NCBI GenBank assembly: GCA_030431635.1
Contig: JAUIIL010000004.1
Location: forward strand, 248,001-312,000
Length of the DNA: 64,000 nucleotides
Direction: 5' to 3'
From: Bacteriovoracia bacterium
GTDB taxonomy: Bacteria; Bdellovibrionota; Bacteriovoracia; Bacteriovoracales; Bacteriovoracaceae
A program made the translations under genes and the position numbers. This document shows positions 1-8,357 of the stretch, one piece after another. The notes under the pieces were generated by a model. The model saw only the letters and a program-made list of their open reading frames with translations. It had not been told where the DNA came from and did no database searches. Position 1 is the first letter of the stretch; each line of letters opens with the position of its first letter.

Positions 1-1
1 T

Positions 2-223
2 TGTATTGCAGTTAAGCAATATGGATCAACCAATGGTCATTTCAGAGTAAGAAAACTCTCAAGTGGAATGGGAGTTGAAAGAGTTTTTCCTTTTCATTCT
101 CCTGCTGTTGCAAAAATTGAAGTAACCTCTCGTGGGAAATCCAGAAGAGCGAAACACTTTTACCTAAGAGAAAGAACAGGTAAGAGAGCAAGAATTGCTA
201 TTGATTACGATAGAAAAGAATAG
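2..223 (+). CDS. rplS: 50S ribosomal protein L19, C-terminal part
   Basis: This is the last 73 codons of a gene cut by the left window edge; the frame is open from base 2 to the TAG at 221-223. The encoded end matches ribosomal protein L19: a [13 protein letters not shown] segment, then [19 protein letters not shown] and TGKRARI. L19 is a structural protein of the large subunit near the 30S interface. In many bacteria rplS closes an rpsP-rimM-trmD-rplS operon and is followed by rnhB, as here. A strong intrinsic terminator starts 25 bases after the stop. Confidence 0.93.
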   Translation, partial: CIAVKQYGSTNGHFRVRKLSSGMGVERVFPFHSPAVAKIEVTSRGKSRRAKHFYLRERTGKRARIAIDYDRKE

Positions 224-247
224 TTTTATTCAACACGTGTGTTGACG

Positions 248-277
248 AAAAAGGCTCCTTTATGGGAGCCTTTTTTT
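248..277 (+). terminator. Intrinsic terminator after rplS, overlapping the rnhB ribosome binding site
   Basis: The hairpin has arms GGCTCC (253-258) and GGAGCC (265-270), extended by A/T pairs and followed by seven T. The 3' arm contains GGGAG, which lies at Shine-Dalgarno distance from the ATG at 278. The same bases can therefore end rplS transcription and start rnhB translation. Confidence 0.85.
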
Positions 278-994
278 ATGAGAGAGTTTGACGAAAGTCT
301 CTATTTTCAAACATTACAGGAAAAAAACTACGATCTGATCGTATGCGATGAAGTGGGCAGAGGACCTATCGCTGGCCCTGTCGTTGCAGCTAGTATTCTT
401 ATTCCTTCTAAATTTCTCACTGACAAATTATTAAGTGAATTAAGAGAGCTGGGAGTTAAAGACTCAAAAAAACTTTCAGAGAAGAAGAGACAGCAAATCC
501 TTGCTGCCATTGGGTTCACAATTGAAAAACTCAATAGCTCTGAGGTTCTATTAGCTGAAATATCGGAGCATAAGATTTATATAAAAATAGAAGAGAAGTC
601 TCCTAAGCAGATTGATGAGAGCAATATTTTAAGAGCATCTCTCAATTGCATGAAAGAAGGGGCCCTTTGCTTATCAAAATCTTGTGGAACAAAGAAGGGA
701 ATTATTCTTATTGATGGTAATCAAAAGTTTAGTTGGCCTGATAGTTCGATGGGAGTTGTTTCTCTTATTAAAGGAGACTCAAAATCTCTTTGTATTGCCC
801 TGGCTTCTATTATTGCAAAAGAATTTAGAGATCGGGTGATGAAGGAGATGGATAAAAAATTTCCAGGCTATGGGTTAAAAAATAATGCAGGATATCCTAC
901 AAAAGAGCATAAAGAAGCAGTCAAAGAACTCGGAGTTTTACCCATCCACCGCAAAAGTTTTAAAGGCGTCAAAGAATTTGTCCAAAATCTCTAA
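278..994 (+). CDS. rnhB: Ribonuclease HII
   Basis: RNase HII removes the RNA strand of RNA-DNA hybrids and single misincorporated ribonucleotides. The 238-residue protein shows the DEVGRGPIAGPVVAA motif (residues 24-38, first two metal-binding acids), DSKKLSEKKR, LIDGN (third acid) and ASIIAKEFRDRV (fourth acid), so the active site looks complete. I chose ATG 278 because GGGAG stands about ten bases upstream and the family begins shortly before the first motif. A longer frame from GTG 239 would run through the terminator and adds residues atypical of the family. The gene follows rplS, a common arrangement, and overlaps the next gene. Confidence 0.93.
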   Translation: MREFDESLYFQTLQEKNYDLIVCDEVGRGPIAGPVVAASILIPSKFLTDKLLSELRELGVKDSKKLSEKKRQQILAAIGFTIEKLNSSEVLLAEISEHKIYIKIEEKSPKQIDESNILRASLNCMKEGALCLSKSCGTKKGIILIDGNQKFSWPDSSMGVVSLIKGDSKSLCIALASIIAKEFRDRVMKEMDKKFPGYGLKNNAGYPTKEHKEAVKELGVLPIHRKSFKGVKEFVQNL

Positions 995-1313
995 AGGAGA
1001 TGTTTCTGAATCTCAGGTAAGTTTATGGTTCCACCAAGAAGGGGTTGGAGTCCTTGTTTCCTCACTAGTACTTCGTTCCCGCGGTTGTGGGCAAGTCGAT
1101 GTGGCCAGAATCATCCAAAAAGATAAAAAGTTGAGAATTCAAGTCGGAGAAGTGAAGTCTTCAGTTATTGGGAAAAATTGTGTTAAAATAAACCAAAGAA
1201 AAAGGTTATTAAGAAGCCTTGAGTTGTTAGCACAGATTTTTAGTCTAGAGTGTGAGCTGAAAGTGATTAACTCTTCAAAAAGGAAGAAATCAGATGTTAA
1301 GAAAGAGTGTTAA
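978..1313 (+). CDS. YraN-like (UPF0102) putative endonuclease-fold protein
   Basis: About 111 residues if read from TTG 978; the only in-frame ATG (885) would overlap rnhB by 110 bases. After GDVSESQ, a helix, VLRSRG, then GQVDVARI and LRIQVGEVKSS align by eye with the YraN pattern N-x-R-x5-GEIDLI...FVEVK. The GEID glutamate is replaced by Q, while the D and the E-V-K remain. This is the D...ExK arrangement of the restriction-endonuclease-like fold. Position after rnhB supports YraN, since rplS-rnhB-yraN is a recurrent order. The match is divergent, the start is uncertain, and no substrate is known for most of the family. Confidence 0.6.
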   Translation: MSKISKGDVSESQVSLWFHQEGVGVLVSSLVLRSRGCGQVDVARIIQKDKKLRIQVGEVKSSVIGKNCVKINQRKRLLRSLELLAQIFSLECELKVINSSKRKKSDVKKEC

Positions 1314-1806
1314 AATTTTTATATTGTTTACGTTCATTTTTTCAAGTTCTGCTTTTTATAATCAGGCCCAAGCCCAAATGAATCCTAAGTTGAAAGCATT
1401 TCTTATTTGTTCTGGGTATGGTGCCGCCTTAGGTGGTTTATTAGGGGTGGCTTCGCTTGCTTTTGATGCAAAGGAGAGGGCAGTAGCTCAGGGAGCTTCC
1501 TTAGGTTTATATGCTGGGATTATATTTGGAATCTATGTCATTAATTCTTATGGGAAAGGGCAACCTCCAGAGCCAGGGACATATCAAGATGGGGTGACGC
1601 CTTATCAAGGAGATAATATTCCTCCTCCAGATGATCCATATAGTGACGAATCTGCTGGAGGCGGTGGGCTTTTTGACGAACCAGGGCCAGGGGGCGGTTT
1701 TAGAATCCAAAGCATTAATCACAATGAGGATTTTTCTCAGTTTGAAACCAAGTCTCATCCAAACTCTATTCCTTTATACTTAGAGCTGGCCAGATTTAGT
1801 TTTTAA
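1294..1806 (+). CDS. Secreted or periplasmic protein with glycine-zipper-like segment, unknown function
   Basis: The 170-residue product starts with a signal peptide (basic LRK, hydrophobic core, likely cut after AQA near residue 28). Two glycine-rich hydrophobic stretches follow (GYGAALGGLLGVASLAF and GASLGLYAGIIFGIYVI, about residues 42-83), resembling glycine-zipper membrane hairpins. The second half is rich in Pro, Gly and Asp and looks disordered. AAGGAAG lies upstream of the ATG, and the gene overlaps the YraN-like gene by 20 bases, suggesting co-transcription. I do not recognise the family. Confidence 0.7.
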   Translation: MLRKSVKIFILFTFIFSSSAFYNQAQAQMNPKLKAFLICSGYGAALGGLLGVASLAFDAKERAVAQGASLGLYAGIIFGIYVINSYGKGQPPEPGTYQDGVTPYQGDNIPPPDDPYSDESAGGGGLFDEPGPGGGFRIQSINHNEDFSQFETKSHPNSIPLYLELARFSF

Positions 1807-1813
1807 GAGACAA

Positions 1814-2212
1814 CTAGTTCTCAAAAGTTCGTTTTCTGTTACCAAAAACAGTGTTGAGGTGAGATGTTTGATCATTATTCATGTCAAAGTCATCTTCGTA
1901 AAGCTCGTAGGCATCTAAATTGAAAAGTTTGAAAACTTTTTTGAATTCATCGTTCACATTAGAGAGGTTTAGACCATTTCCACCTTTAGACTTATGAATG
2001 ATTTTAACGGTTTCAACAAAATGAGAAATTCCAGAAGAGCCGACAAAATCCATTCCAGCAAGGTCAATAGTGATACTAACCTGAGGGTGCTTAGTGATAA
2101 TTTCATTAAGTTCATCTCGCAGAGGAATACAGTACTCATAATCCAGACCACCTTGCATACGAATGGTGATGTTTCCAAAAGAATCTCTTTGAATTACTGA
2201 CTTCATGCTCAT
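1814..2212 (-). CDS. STAS-domain protein (anti-sigma-factor antagonist type)
   Basis: A 132-residue protein with one STAS fold: an N-terminal strand region (ITIRMQGGLDYEYCIPLRDEL), SITIDLAGMDFVGSSGISHFVETV around the normally phosphorylated serine loop, then a C-terminal helix. Proteins of the SpoIIAA/RsbV type bind anti-sigma kinases and are switched by serine phosphorylation; the Ser-Ser-Gly-Ile segment retains a candidate serine. The start MSMKSV was chosen because AGGAGG lies eight bases upstream. An acidic/polar tail follows the domain. No partner kinase or phosphatase gene is adjacent, so the pathway is unknown. It converges on the secreted-protein gene with a 7-base gap. Confidence 0.82.
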   Translation of the reverse strand: MSMKSVIQRDSFGNITIRMQGGLDYEYCIPLRDELNEIITKHPQVSITIDLAGMDFVGSSGISHFVETVKIIHKSKGGNGLNLSNVNDEFKKVFKLFNLDAYELYEDDFDMNNDQTSHLNTVFGNRKRTFEN

Positions 2213-2350
2213 GTCTTGTTCCCTCCTGATAAACTTAACACTCATCATATCATCGGAACTTTAAAAGAATGGATGAGTGGAAAAGAGTTCCTTGGTAAAT
2301 TTTGCCCTTCGAAAAGCTAAATCATTGAAGATATTTGGCGAAGAGCAATT

Positions 2351-3190
2351 ATGGGAAAATTAACCTTAGTGACATTACCGATTGGCAATCTTGAAGATAT
2401 AACTCTTAGGGCCTTAGACTTTCTTAAAAAAACCTCTATTGTTTTATGCGAAGATACAAGAAGTTTTAAAGAGCTTCTTAAAAAGTATTCTATTTCATAT
2501 GAAGGGAAAACGATTATCTCTTTTCATGATCATAGTAGTGAAGAAAAGTTACAAAGTATAATCGAGCGCTACTGTGAAGACGAGGTTTGTTGTGTCTCAG
2601 AAGCAGGAAGCCCCTATTTATCTGACCCCGCTTATCCTTTATTGGTTAAGGCCATTGAAGCTGGTTATGAAGTCACTTCGTTTCCTGGTGTAAGTGCTTT
2701 TACAATGGCGCTGGAATTAAGCGGACTACCAGCAATTCCGGCGACTTTCTTGGGATTTTTTCCTAGAGAAAATAAGAAAAAAAACGAGTTTGTAGAGAGA
2801 ATTTCCTCTCAAAAAGGAACTTATGTTTTTTTTGAAGGAGTAGGAAAGGTAGAAAAAACGATGCAGTTCTTAGTAGAGAAGTTTCCAAAGGCCCAGTTCA
2901 GTATCGCTAGAGAAATGACTAAGATGTATGAAAGTGCTTATAGGTTCCGTGGAAATGAGTATGAAGAGATAAAAAAGGAAATCGTCTTTAAAGGAGAGTT
3001 TACAATTTGCCTCTACCACAATAACGAAGGACCATTATTAGGTTCAGGTAACCTCAAAGAGTTGGCCCAAGACATCTATCAAGATGGACTTAATCAGAAA
3101 AAACTCTCTCAACTTCTAGGTGAGATTCTGGGAGTCTCAAATAAAGAGATTTACAACCATCTAAATACCAACAAGAAAAAAACGAAGTAA
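2351..3190 (+). CDS. rsmI: 16S rRNA (cytidine-1402 2'-O) methyltransferase
   Basis: RsmI 2'-O-methylates C1402 of 16S rRNA in the P site using SAM. The 279-residue protein has the family start LVTLPIGNLEDITLRALDFL, then CEDTR, SFHDHSSEEK, VSEAGSPYLSDPAYPLLVKA and SFPGVSAFTMALELSGLP, the standard order of tetrapyrrole-methylase-fold RsmI proteins. The length is typical. It is transcribed alone, divergent from the STAS gene. A short Lys-rich C-terminal end is ordinary for this genome. Confidence 0.93.
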   Translation: MGKLTLVTLPIGNLEDITLRALDFLKKTSIVLCEDTRSFKELLKKYSISYEGKTIISFHDHSSEEKLQSIIERYCEDEVCCVSEAGSPYLSDPAYPLLVKAIEAGYEVTSFPGVSAFTMALELSGLPAIPATFLGFFPRENKKKNEFVERISSQKGTYVFFEGVGKVEKTMQFLVEKFPKAQFSIAREMTKMYESAYRFRGNEYEEIKKEIVFKGEFTICLYHNNEGPLLGSGNLKELAQDIYQDGLNQKKLSQLLGEILGVSNKEIYNHLNTNKKKTK

Positions 3191-3244
3191 TTTACTCAAG
3201 AGAAGCCTTGGGAAAAACTTTTCGGCCCCGTATTTCATTCTTTC

Positions 3245-3273
3245 TTGTTTACCAGTAAAATTAAGACTAGATA
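3245..3273 (+). promoter_or_regulatory. Candidate sigma-70 promoter for the MBL-fold phosphodiesterase gene
   Basis: TTGTTT (3245-3250), a 17-base spacer and TAGATA (3268-3273) stand just ahead of the gene, followed by AAAGGA as ribosome binding site. Both hexamers are imperfect. Confidence 0.45.
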
Positions 3274-3287
3274 GAAAAAGGATTTTT

Positions 3288-4055
3288 ATGCAAGTGAAGG
3301 TGATCGGTGCTCACGGTGGAATTGCTGCTGGTTATAAGGCCACTTCTTTTCTCATCGATCATAAAATTCTCATTGATGCTGGTTCAGTGGCAAGTGGTCT
3401 TGGAGTAGAGGATCAAAAAGGAATTGATCATATCTTTATCTCTCATGCTCATCTTGATCACATTAAGGATTTGGCCTTCATGTGTGATAATTGTTTTGGA
3501 ATGAGAGAGAACCCTTTTGAAGTTTATTCTCATCCGACAGTAAAAACGGCTATTAAGACCCACTTAATGAATGATGTGATCTGGCCTGATTTTTCAAAAA
3601 TTCCGAATGAAAATAACCCAACGATTCGCTTTAATGAAATTCTTCCTGAGAAAAAAATAGAAGTCGCTGGATATGAAATTCTCCCAATCCCGGTGAATCA
3701 CCCCGGAGATACGTTAGGGTATGTTATCTCGAAGGGTAATACGACTTTGCTATTTACTCTTGATACATCAGCAACAGAGAGAATCTGGGATGTGGCCAGA
3801 AGTCTGAAAAACTTAAAAGCCATTTTTACCGAAGTGAGTTTTCCGAACAGATTACAAAATGTGGCCGAAATCAGTTTTCATCACTGTCCGAAAACTCTGG
3901 CCAAAGAGATGAGAAAAATGCCTCCTAATATTCCTATTTATGTAGGTCATCTTAAACCTCAGTACCATACGGAGCTTATTAATGAGATTAAGGATCTCGA
4001 TGATGAGAGTCTTAATATTCTTGATCAAGACGGACTTATTTTAAATTTTGACTGA
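3288..4055 (+). CDS. Metallo-beta-lactamase-fold hydrolase, class II cyclic-nucleotide phosphodiesterase type
   Basis: A 255-residue MBL-fold enzyme. The metal motif is HAHLDH (near residue 57) in the frame IDHIFISHAHLDHIKDLAFMCDN; further ligands are in PVNHPGDTLGYVI, TLDTSATERIW and the C-terminal GHLKP. The order GAHGG...ILIDAG...HAHLDH, and the absence of a tRNase Z exosite, fit the class II cAMP phosphodiesterase (PDE1/CpdP) group better than RNase Z. Hydrolysis of 3',5'-cAMP or cGMP is inferred from the family. A cyclic-nucleotide-binding protein is encoded 30 kb away. Its TGA abuts the stop of the convergent downstream gene with no spacer. Confidence 0.75.
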   Translation: MQVKVIGAHGGIAAGYKATSFLIDHKILIDAGSVASGLGVEDQKGIDHIFISHAHLDHIKDLAFMCDNCFGMRENPFEVYSHPTVKTAIKTHLMNDVIWPDFSKIPNENNPTIRFNEILPEKKIEVAGYEILPIPVNHPGDTLGYVISKGNTTLLFTLDTSATERIWDVARSLKNLKAIFTEVSFPNRLQNVAEISFHHCPKTLAKEMRKMPPNIPIYVGHLKPQYHTELINEIKDLDDESLNILDQDGLILNFD

Positions 4056-6158
4056 CTAGGCACCTGTTCCATCACCTTTGGCTTTTGGAAGTACTCGTCT
4101 AAGTTGATTAGGTGGTGGTGGCATCTGCATTCCGCTGTTAGGATTACTCTTTTTCTTCTCAGTTGAAAGAGCAGGAATCTTGATTTTTTTCTTACACCCA
4201 TTTGCATGAGTTGCTGTGACTTCAAAGTCGTAGTTTTGTTTATAGCCCGTAAAAAGATTTTTACTTTCTCCTGGATAGGCCCTTTCAAACATATCTCCTT
4301 CTTTATAGTCTTCTGTATCACTTTTAGCTGTTCCTGTTTCTTCATCTCCCGCTTTCAAAGGAACGTCTCGCGACCAAGAGACATTCAAGTCTTCGACTTC
4401 TTTAAGTTCTCCACTTTCATCTTTGGCTTTAATACTCTCTACAGTGAGCTTAAATTTATCTTCTCCTTCATCATCAACTTTGATGTTTATTTCACAATCT
4501 TCTGCAATTGTTTCAGTGGGAGAGTCTTCTGGTTCTTTAACGACGTATTCAGCGCTTTGACAGGTTATTTGAGGATCGGTTGGCTTGAGAGAAACAGCGA
4601 TAACAGTTCCTGGAGAAACACTTTCATTTTGCATTTCAAAAGATAACTTGGGACCTTCTCCTTCAAGGCTTGGATCTTGCCCATTCAAGCTCCATTTGAT
4701 TTCATCAGTAGGTTGGAGCTCATAGTTTTCTATTTGAAGAGATATTTGGCTAAATTCTTTATCTTCTTCCGAAGTATTGAAAGAAATAATGAGTTTACAC
4801 TCCTTAACTTCCTCAGGTTGTGGGGACTGTTCAGGACTTGCTAAAGCTCGATGAGGGTCTGAGCTTGGGTCATAATCTTCAATAGAGCAATCTTGTTTTG
4901 AAGTAGGATCCCCTCCAAAAAGAGTAATAAGCTCTTCAGGTGGATTTTCAAAATAGTCTTTGTATTGTCTTTCAAACTCTTTGTTATCGATTGTTGGTTC
5001 AGAGTTTGAGATGGAATTCTTTAATTCTTGGACAAGCTCTTGCTGATTTTCGCTATGAAGGTATTCTTTTCCTGAAGCGGCCGCGGCGGCAGCAAGTCTT
5101 GCTTCTATGTTATTGTGAACTTTTCCACTGACTTGATTCATAAAGTGATAAAGTGGCATCTCTTGATCATTAATATTAATTTTCGTTTCACAAATACCTA
5201 CATCAAGGTTTTTGATAGTAGAGAGGTTTGTTTGTGCTTGCTCCATTAAGGAAAAACAGGTTCTATGATAAAACATTTTTTGAGCGTATTTTTGGCTTAT
5301 CCCTTTGGCATCAGCACAAACACACATTTGAAAAGCCGTATTCATCACTTCAGCAAAATAGGTGGCCATCTCTGAGTTAGAAAGAACATTCTCGAGTAAT
5401 TCATTTGCTAATTGAGGATCTTCTTTTTTGAGTTTTTGGTACTCTCCCATACAGGCCAGGGAAGAGTTTCGAGAATAATGATTCTCTCCATCAATACCAG
5501 AACTCACACAAGCAGTGATATTACCAAACATCGCCGGATTACAGGCAATCTTATGAAATCCTTCGCTCTGACAAGTATTCTCATTTTCTTGGGAGAATTT
5601 ATTCTTTTGTTCAAGATAGGCCACTCGGATTGGAGAGCTCTCTTCTAATCGTTCCGGGTGTTGGCAATACCCTCCACTCATCAGTGAAATCCAACCAGCA
5701 TACATACAAGTATCAGTTTGGGATTGAATTTGATTAAGGTAGTTAGTCCATCCTAGTCTTTTTTGTTTTTCTTTAATAAGCGTTGCGGCCATGTTGGCAG
5801 CTAAGCCAAGTCCTGGAACAAGAGGAGATTGCGTAACAGCTTCAGTCGCTAGCTGAGTTTGGTCCTCTTGAGCTTGTGCACTGGCAACAAGAAGATTCAT
5901 CAGAAAAACAAATCTTTTTTCAAGCTCTCGTGGAGAGTAAAAACTTTGGCGTTCAATAGGAGAAGCTTGAGGAACTTGAGCTTCCCAGGCCACGGCCAAA
6001 GACTGAAGGTTTTCGATGACTTTGATTTGTTCTTTTTTACTCATCTGTTTAAAATCTTCAAACTTTAATTCGTAATGAGAACTCGCACGAGTGTGCTGGC
6101 TGATTCCAAGAATCATGCAGAACAAAAAAGTGGATTTTAATAAACTTCTCAATCTCAT
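4056..6158 (-). CDS. Large secreted protein with two C-terminal Ig-like segments, unknown function
   Basis: The 700-residue protein has a signal peptide cut near TRASS (residue 25). Residues 30-390 are mainly helical with many cysteines, in pairs that suggest disulfides (for example CMYAG...GGYC, CVCADAKG). After an acidic linker, two similar beta-rich segments begin CKLIISFN and CEINIKVD and carry spaced W and C residues like bacterial Ig-like folds. The end is proline-rich. The protein should act in the periplasm or outside the cell. I recognise no catalytic motif. The gene stands alone, and its stop codon is directly adjacent to that of the convergent phosphodiesterase gene. Confidence 0.7.
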   Translation of the reverse strand: MRLRSLLKSTFLFCMILGISQHTRASSHYELKFEDFKQMSKKEQIKVIENLQSLAVAWEAQVPQASPIERQSFYSPRELEKRFVFLMNLLVASAQAQEDQTQLATEAVTQSPLVPGLGLAANMAATLIKEKQKRLGWTNYLNQIQSQTDTCMYAGWISLMSGGYCQHPERLEESSPIRVAYLEQKNKFSQENENTCQSEGFHKIACNPAMFGNITACVSSGIDGENHYSRNSSLACMGEYQKLKKEDPQLANELLENVLSNSEMATYFAEVMNTAFQMCVCADAKGISQKYAQKMFYHRTCFSLMEQAQTNLSTIKNLDVGICETKININDQEMPLYHFMNQVSGKVHNNIEARLAAAAAASGKEYLHSENQQELVQELKNSISNSEPTIDNKEFERQYKDYFENPPEELITLFGGDPTSKQDCSIEDYDPSSDPHRALASPEQSPQPEEVKECKLIISFNTSEEDKEFSQISLQIENYELQPTDEIKWSLNGQDPSLEGEGPKLSFEMQNESVSPGTVIAVSLKPTDPQITCQSAEYVVKEPEDSPTETIAEDCEINIKVDDEGEDKFKLTVESIKAKDESGELKEVEDLNVSWSRDVPLKAGDEETGTAKSDTEDYKEGDMFERAYPGESKNLFTGYKQNYDFEVTATHANGCKKKIKIPALSTEKKKSNPNSGMQMPPPPNQLRRVLPKAKGDGTGA

Positions 6159-6250
6159 TTCACCTCAATATGTCTTATCGGATAAAGAGGACTTAAACTA
6201 AATAGTATCTAATTTCAGATAGTTAAGTTCTTTTAAAGGAAGCTCAAAAA

Positions 6251-6280
6251 TTTACACAATGGAGTGAATTAGTTTAAAAT
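6251..6280 (+). promoter_or_regulatory. Candidate sigma-70 promoter for accD-folC-lptD
   Basis: TTTACA (6251-6256), an 18-base spacer and TAAAAT (6275-6280). Transcription would start near 6287, giving a very short leader that contains AAGAGG ahead of the accD ATG. Confidence 0.55.
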
Positions 6281-6300
6281 AGCTCTCAAGAGGTACACTT

Positions 6301-7149
6301 ATGGGCTGGTTTAATACAGTTAAAAACCCAAAAATTAAAACACTTAAAAAAGTGAGTAGCAACACTCCAACAGGTCTTTGGAAAAAGTGCACGAATTGTG
6401 GAGAAATTCTTCAGACAGAAAAACTAGAGCTCAATGGACAAATTTGTCCTTACTGTGAGCATCACTTTCGTGTAAGCGCTACAAAGAGGATTGAAACACT
6501 TATTGATGAAGGAACATTTAAAGAATTCTCAAAAGATCTTAAAACAACAAACCCTCTAAAGTTCACAGATAGAATGACTTATTCAGAGAGGCTTGAAAAA
6601 GCTTATCAAAAAACGGGAATGAATGATGGAACTATCTGTGGTGAAGGAAAGATTGATGGGCAAGAAGTTTCTCTGGCCGTAATGGACTTTCATTTTATGG
6701 GAGGTTCCATGGGAGTCGTGACTGGAGAGAAAATCGCGGCCGCGATGGACTTTTCTTATAAAAAGAAAATTCCTTGTATTGTTATTTCTTGTTCTGGTGG
6801 AGCAAGAATGCAGGAAGGAATCCTTTCTCTCATGCAGATGGCTAAAACTTCGGCCAGTAGAGCAAGGCTAAAAGAAGTAGGGGTTCCTTATATTTCCGTA
6901 TTAACTGATCCAACGACTGGAGGATGTGCTGCGAGTTTTGCGATGCTTGGTGACGTGAATATTGCTGAACCCAAGGCTCTCATAGGTTTTGCTGGCCCAA
7001 GGGTTATTGAGCAGTCGATAAGACAAACTCTTCCTGATGGTTTTCAGCGTTCTGAATTTCTCCTACAGCACGGATTTATTGATAGAATTGTTCATCGTAA
7101 AGATTTAAAGGCAGAGCTTAGTTTTTTTCTTAAAATGTTTACAAAATGA
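6301..7149 (+). CDS. accD: Acetyl-CoA carboxylase carboxyltransferase beta subunit
   Basis: AccD, with AccA, transfers CO2 from carboxybiotin to acetyl-CoA in the first step of fatty acid synthesis. The N-terminal zinc ribbon is visible as C30, C33, C49 and C52 (CTNC...CPYC). The crotonase-like core follows with GGSMGVVTGEKI, SCSGGARMQEG and DPTTGGCAASFAMLGD, then GFAGPRVIEQ. Length (282 residues) is typical. Its stop overlaps the folC start as ATGA, and accD-folC is a widespread pair. Confidence 0.97.
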   Translation: MGWFNTVKNPKIKTLKKVSSNTPTGLWKKCTNCGEILQTEKLELNGQICPYCEHHFRVSATKRIETLIDEGTFKEFSKDLKTTNPLKFTDRMTYSERLEKAYQKTGMNDGTICGEGKIDGQEVSLAVMDFHFMGGSMGVVTGEKIAAAMDFSYKKKIPCIVISCSGGARMQEGILSLMQMAKTSASRARLKEVGVPYISVLTDPTTGGCAASFAMLGDVNIAEPKALIGFAGPRVIEQSIRQTLPDGFQRSEFLLQHGFIDRIVHRKDLKAELSFFLKMFTK

Positions 7150-8357
7150 CAGCAGACGAGTGGCTCACGCTCAATTACCATAAAGAGTTTTTTTCTCCCA
7201 ATCCGGAGAGTTTTAACGAACTTGTTAAACCTTATACTCATTTGCAGCCTGGTTCTCATATCATTACAGTCGGTGGAACAAATGGAAAGGGCCAGACTTG
7301 TCGATTTTTGGCCCAACTTCTAAATAAGGAGAAGAAAACTTTTTGTTTGTGGACTTCTCCTCATCTCAAATCAGTGACAGAGAGATTTGTTTCTCATAAA
7401 GGACAAATAGCAGATGAAGAGCTTTTAGAGTTATTTCAAAGAAAAAAACAACAAACAGGAGAGAGTCAACTCAGTTATTATGAATTTCTTTTTTTATGTT
7501 TTTTAGATTTTGTTCAAAGTTTAAAACCAGAATATCTTATTCTTGAAGTAGGAATGGGGGGAAGACTGGACGCTGTGAACTCTCTTGATTGTGATCAGGC
7601 GGCCATCGTTTCCGTAAGTCGAGACCATCAAGAATTTTTGGGGAAAAATCTCAAACAAATTCTTTTTGAAAAAATGGGAATCGCTCGTAAGGGAAGAAGA
7701 TTAACAACATCTTTTGAATCAGATTATCTGAGGAACTTATGCTCTGAGCGCTCTTTACAGGAAGGGGTTATCCATAAAGATCTCTTCTCAGAGGGAAGAG
7801 TTGGGAAAAAAGATGATTTCCCAAAAAGAAATGCTCAGCTCTCTATAGAGCTTTATGAGCATTCTTTAGGGAGAAAATTAGAAGAGAAAAACAGAGAGGA
7901 CTTCCTAGAGGAGCTTTTAGAGAATGAGGTTGCTTTTATTGAGAAAGAGTTGGGAGGAAGGACGCTTTTTTTAAAAGGGACACATAATGTAGACGGGATG
8001 CGTAAACTAGTTCATTTTTTGTATTCACAACTCTATAATAGAGGAGAATGTAGAGGAGAGGACCGGTTACTACTATCTTTTTCTAAGAGATCTCAGTCAG
8101 ATCTAGAAAGCATGGTGAAGATTGCCAAGGCCTATCCTTGTTTGTTTAAAGATATAACTTTGTATGCGGGAGAATTCCATAAAGCGTGTGATAAAAAAAC
8201 GATTGAATCTTTGGCCAATAAGTTTGAGATTCAGTGGACTCAAGATTGGAAGCAGTGGATATACTTGGCCGCACCAGGGGAGAGAATTTTTATCACTGGA
8301 TCAAATTATTTTGTGGGTGAAGTGTGCTCTCATCTCGATTCTTCTTTTTCCTCATAG
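7146..8357 (+). CDS. folC: Dihydrofolate synthase / folylpolyglutamate synthase
   Basis: FolC adds glutamate to dihydropteroate and extends the polyglutamate tail of folates. The 403-residue protein has the Mur-ligase-type P-loop VGGTNGKGQT (about residue 42), the metal and substrate region TSPHLKSVTERF, LEVGMGGRLDAVN and VSVSRDHQEFLGKNL. The C-terminal ligase domain contains LKGTHNVDGM and a FITGSNYFVGEV end. It overlaps accD by four bases and lptD by about 40 bases, so the three are likely one transcript. The P-loop lysine is present. Confidence 0.9.
   Translation: MTADEWLTLNYHKEFFSPNPESFNELVKPYTHLQPGSHIITVGGTNGKGQTCRFLAQLLNKEKKTFCLWTSPHLKSVTERFVSHKGQIADEELLELFQRKKQQTGESQLSYYEFLFLCFLDFVQSLKPEYLILEVGMGGRLDAVNSLDCDQAAIVSVSRDHQEFLGKNLKQILFEKMGIARKGRRLTTSFESDYLRNLCSERSLQEGVIHKDLFSEGRVGKKDDFPKRNAQLSIELYEHSLGRKLEEKNREDFLEELLENEVAFIEKELGGRTLFLKGTHNVDGMRKLVHFLYSQLYNRGECRGEDRLLLSFSKRSQSDLESMVKIAKAYPCLFKDITLYAGEFHKACDKKTIESLANKFEIQWTQDWKQWIYLAAPGERIFITGSNYFVGEVCSHLDSSFSS

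Noticed and set aside
239-277. GTG 239 as rnhB start
   Set aside because: It would translate through the rplS terminator and add residues not seen in RNase HII.
4053-4058. Lost terminator or gene truncation where two convergent stops touch
   Set aside because: Both proteins end normally; abutting convergent stops occur elsewhere in compact bacterial genomes and need no special cause.
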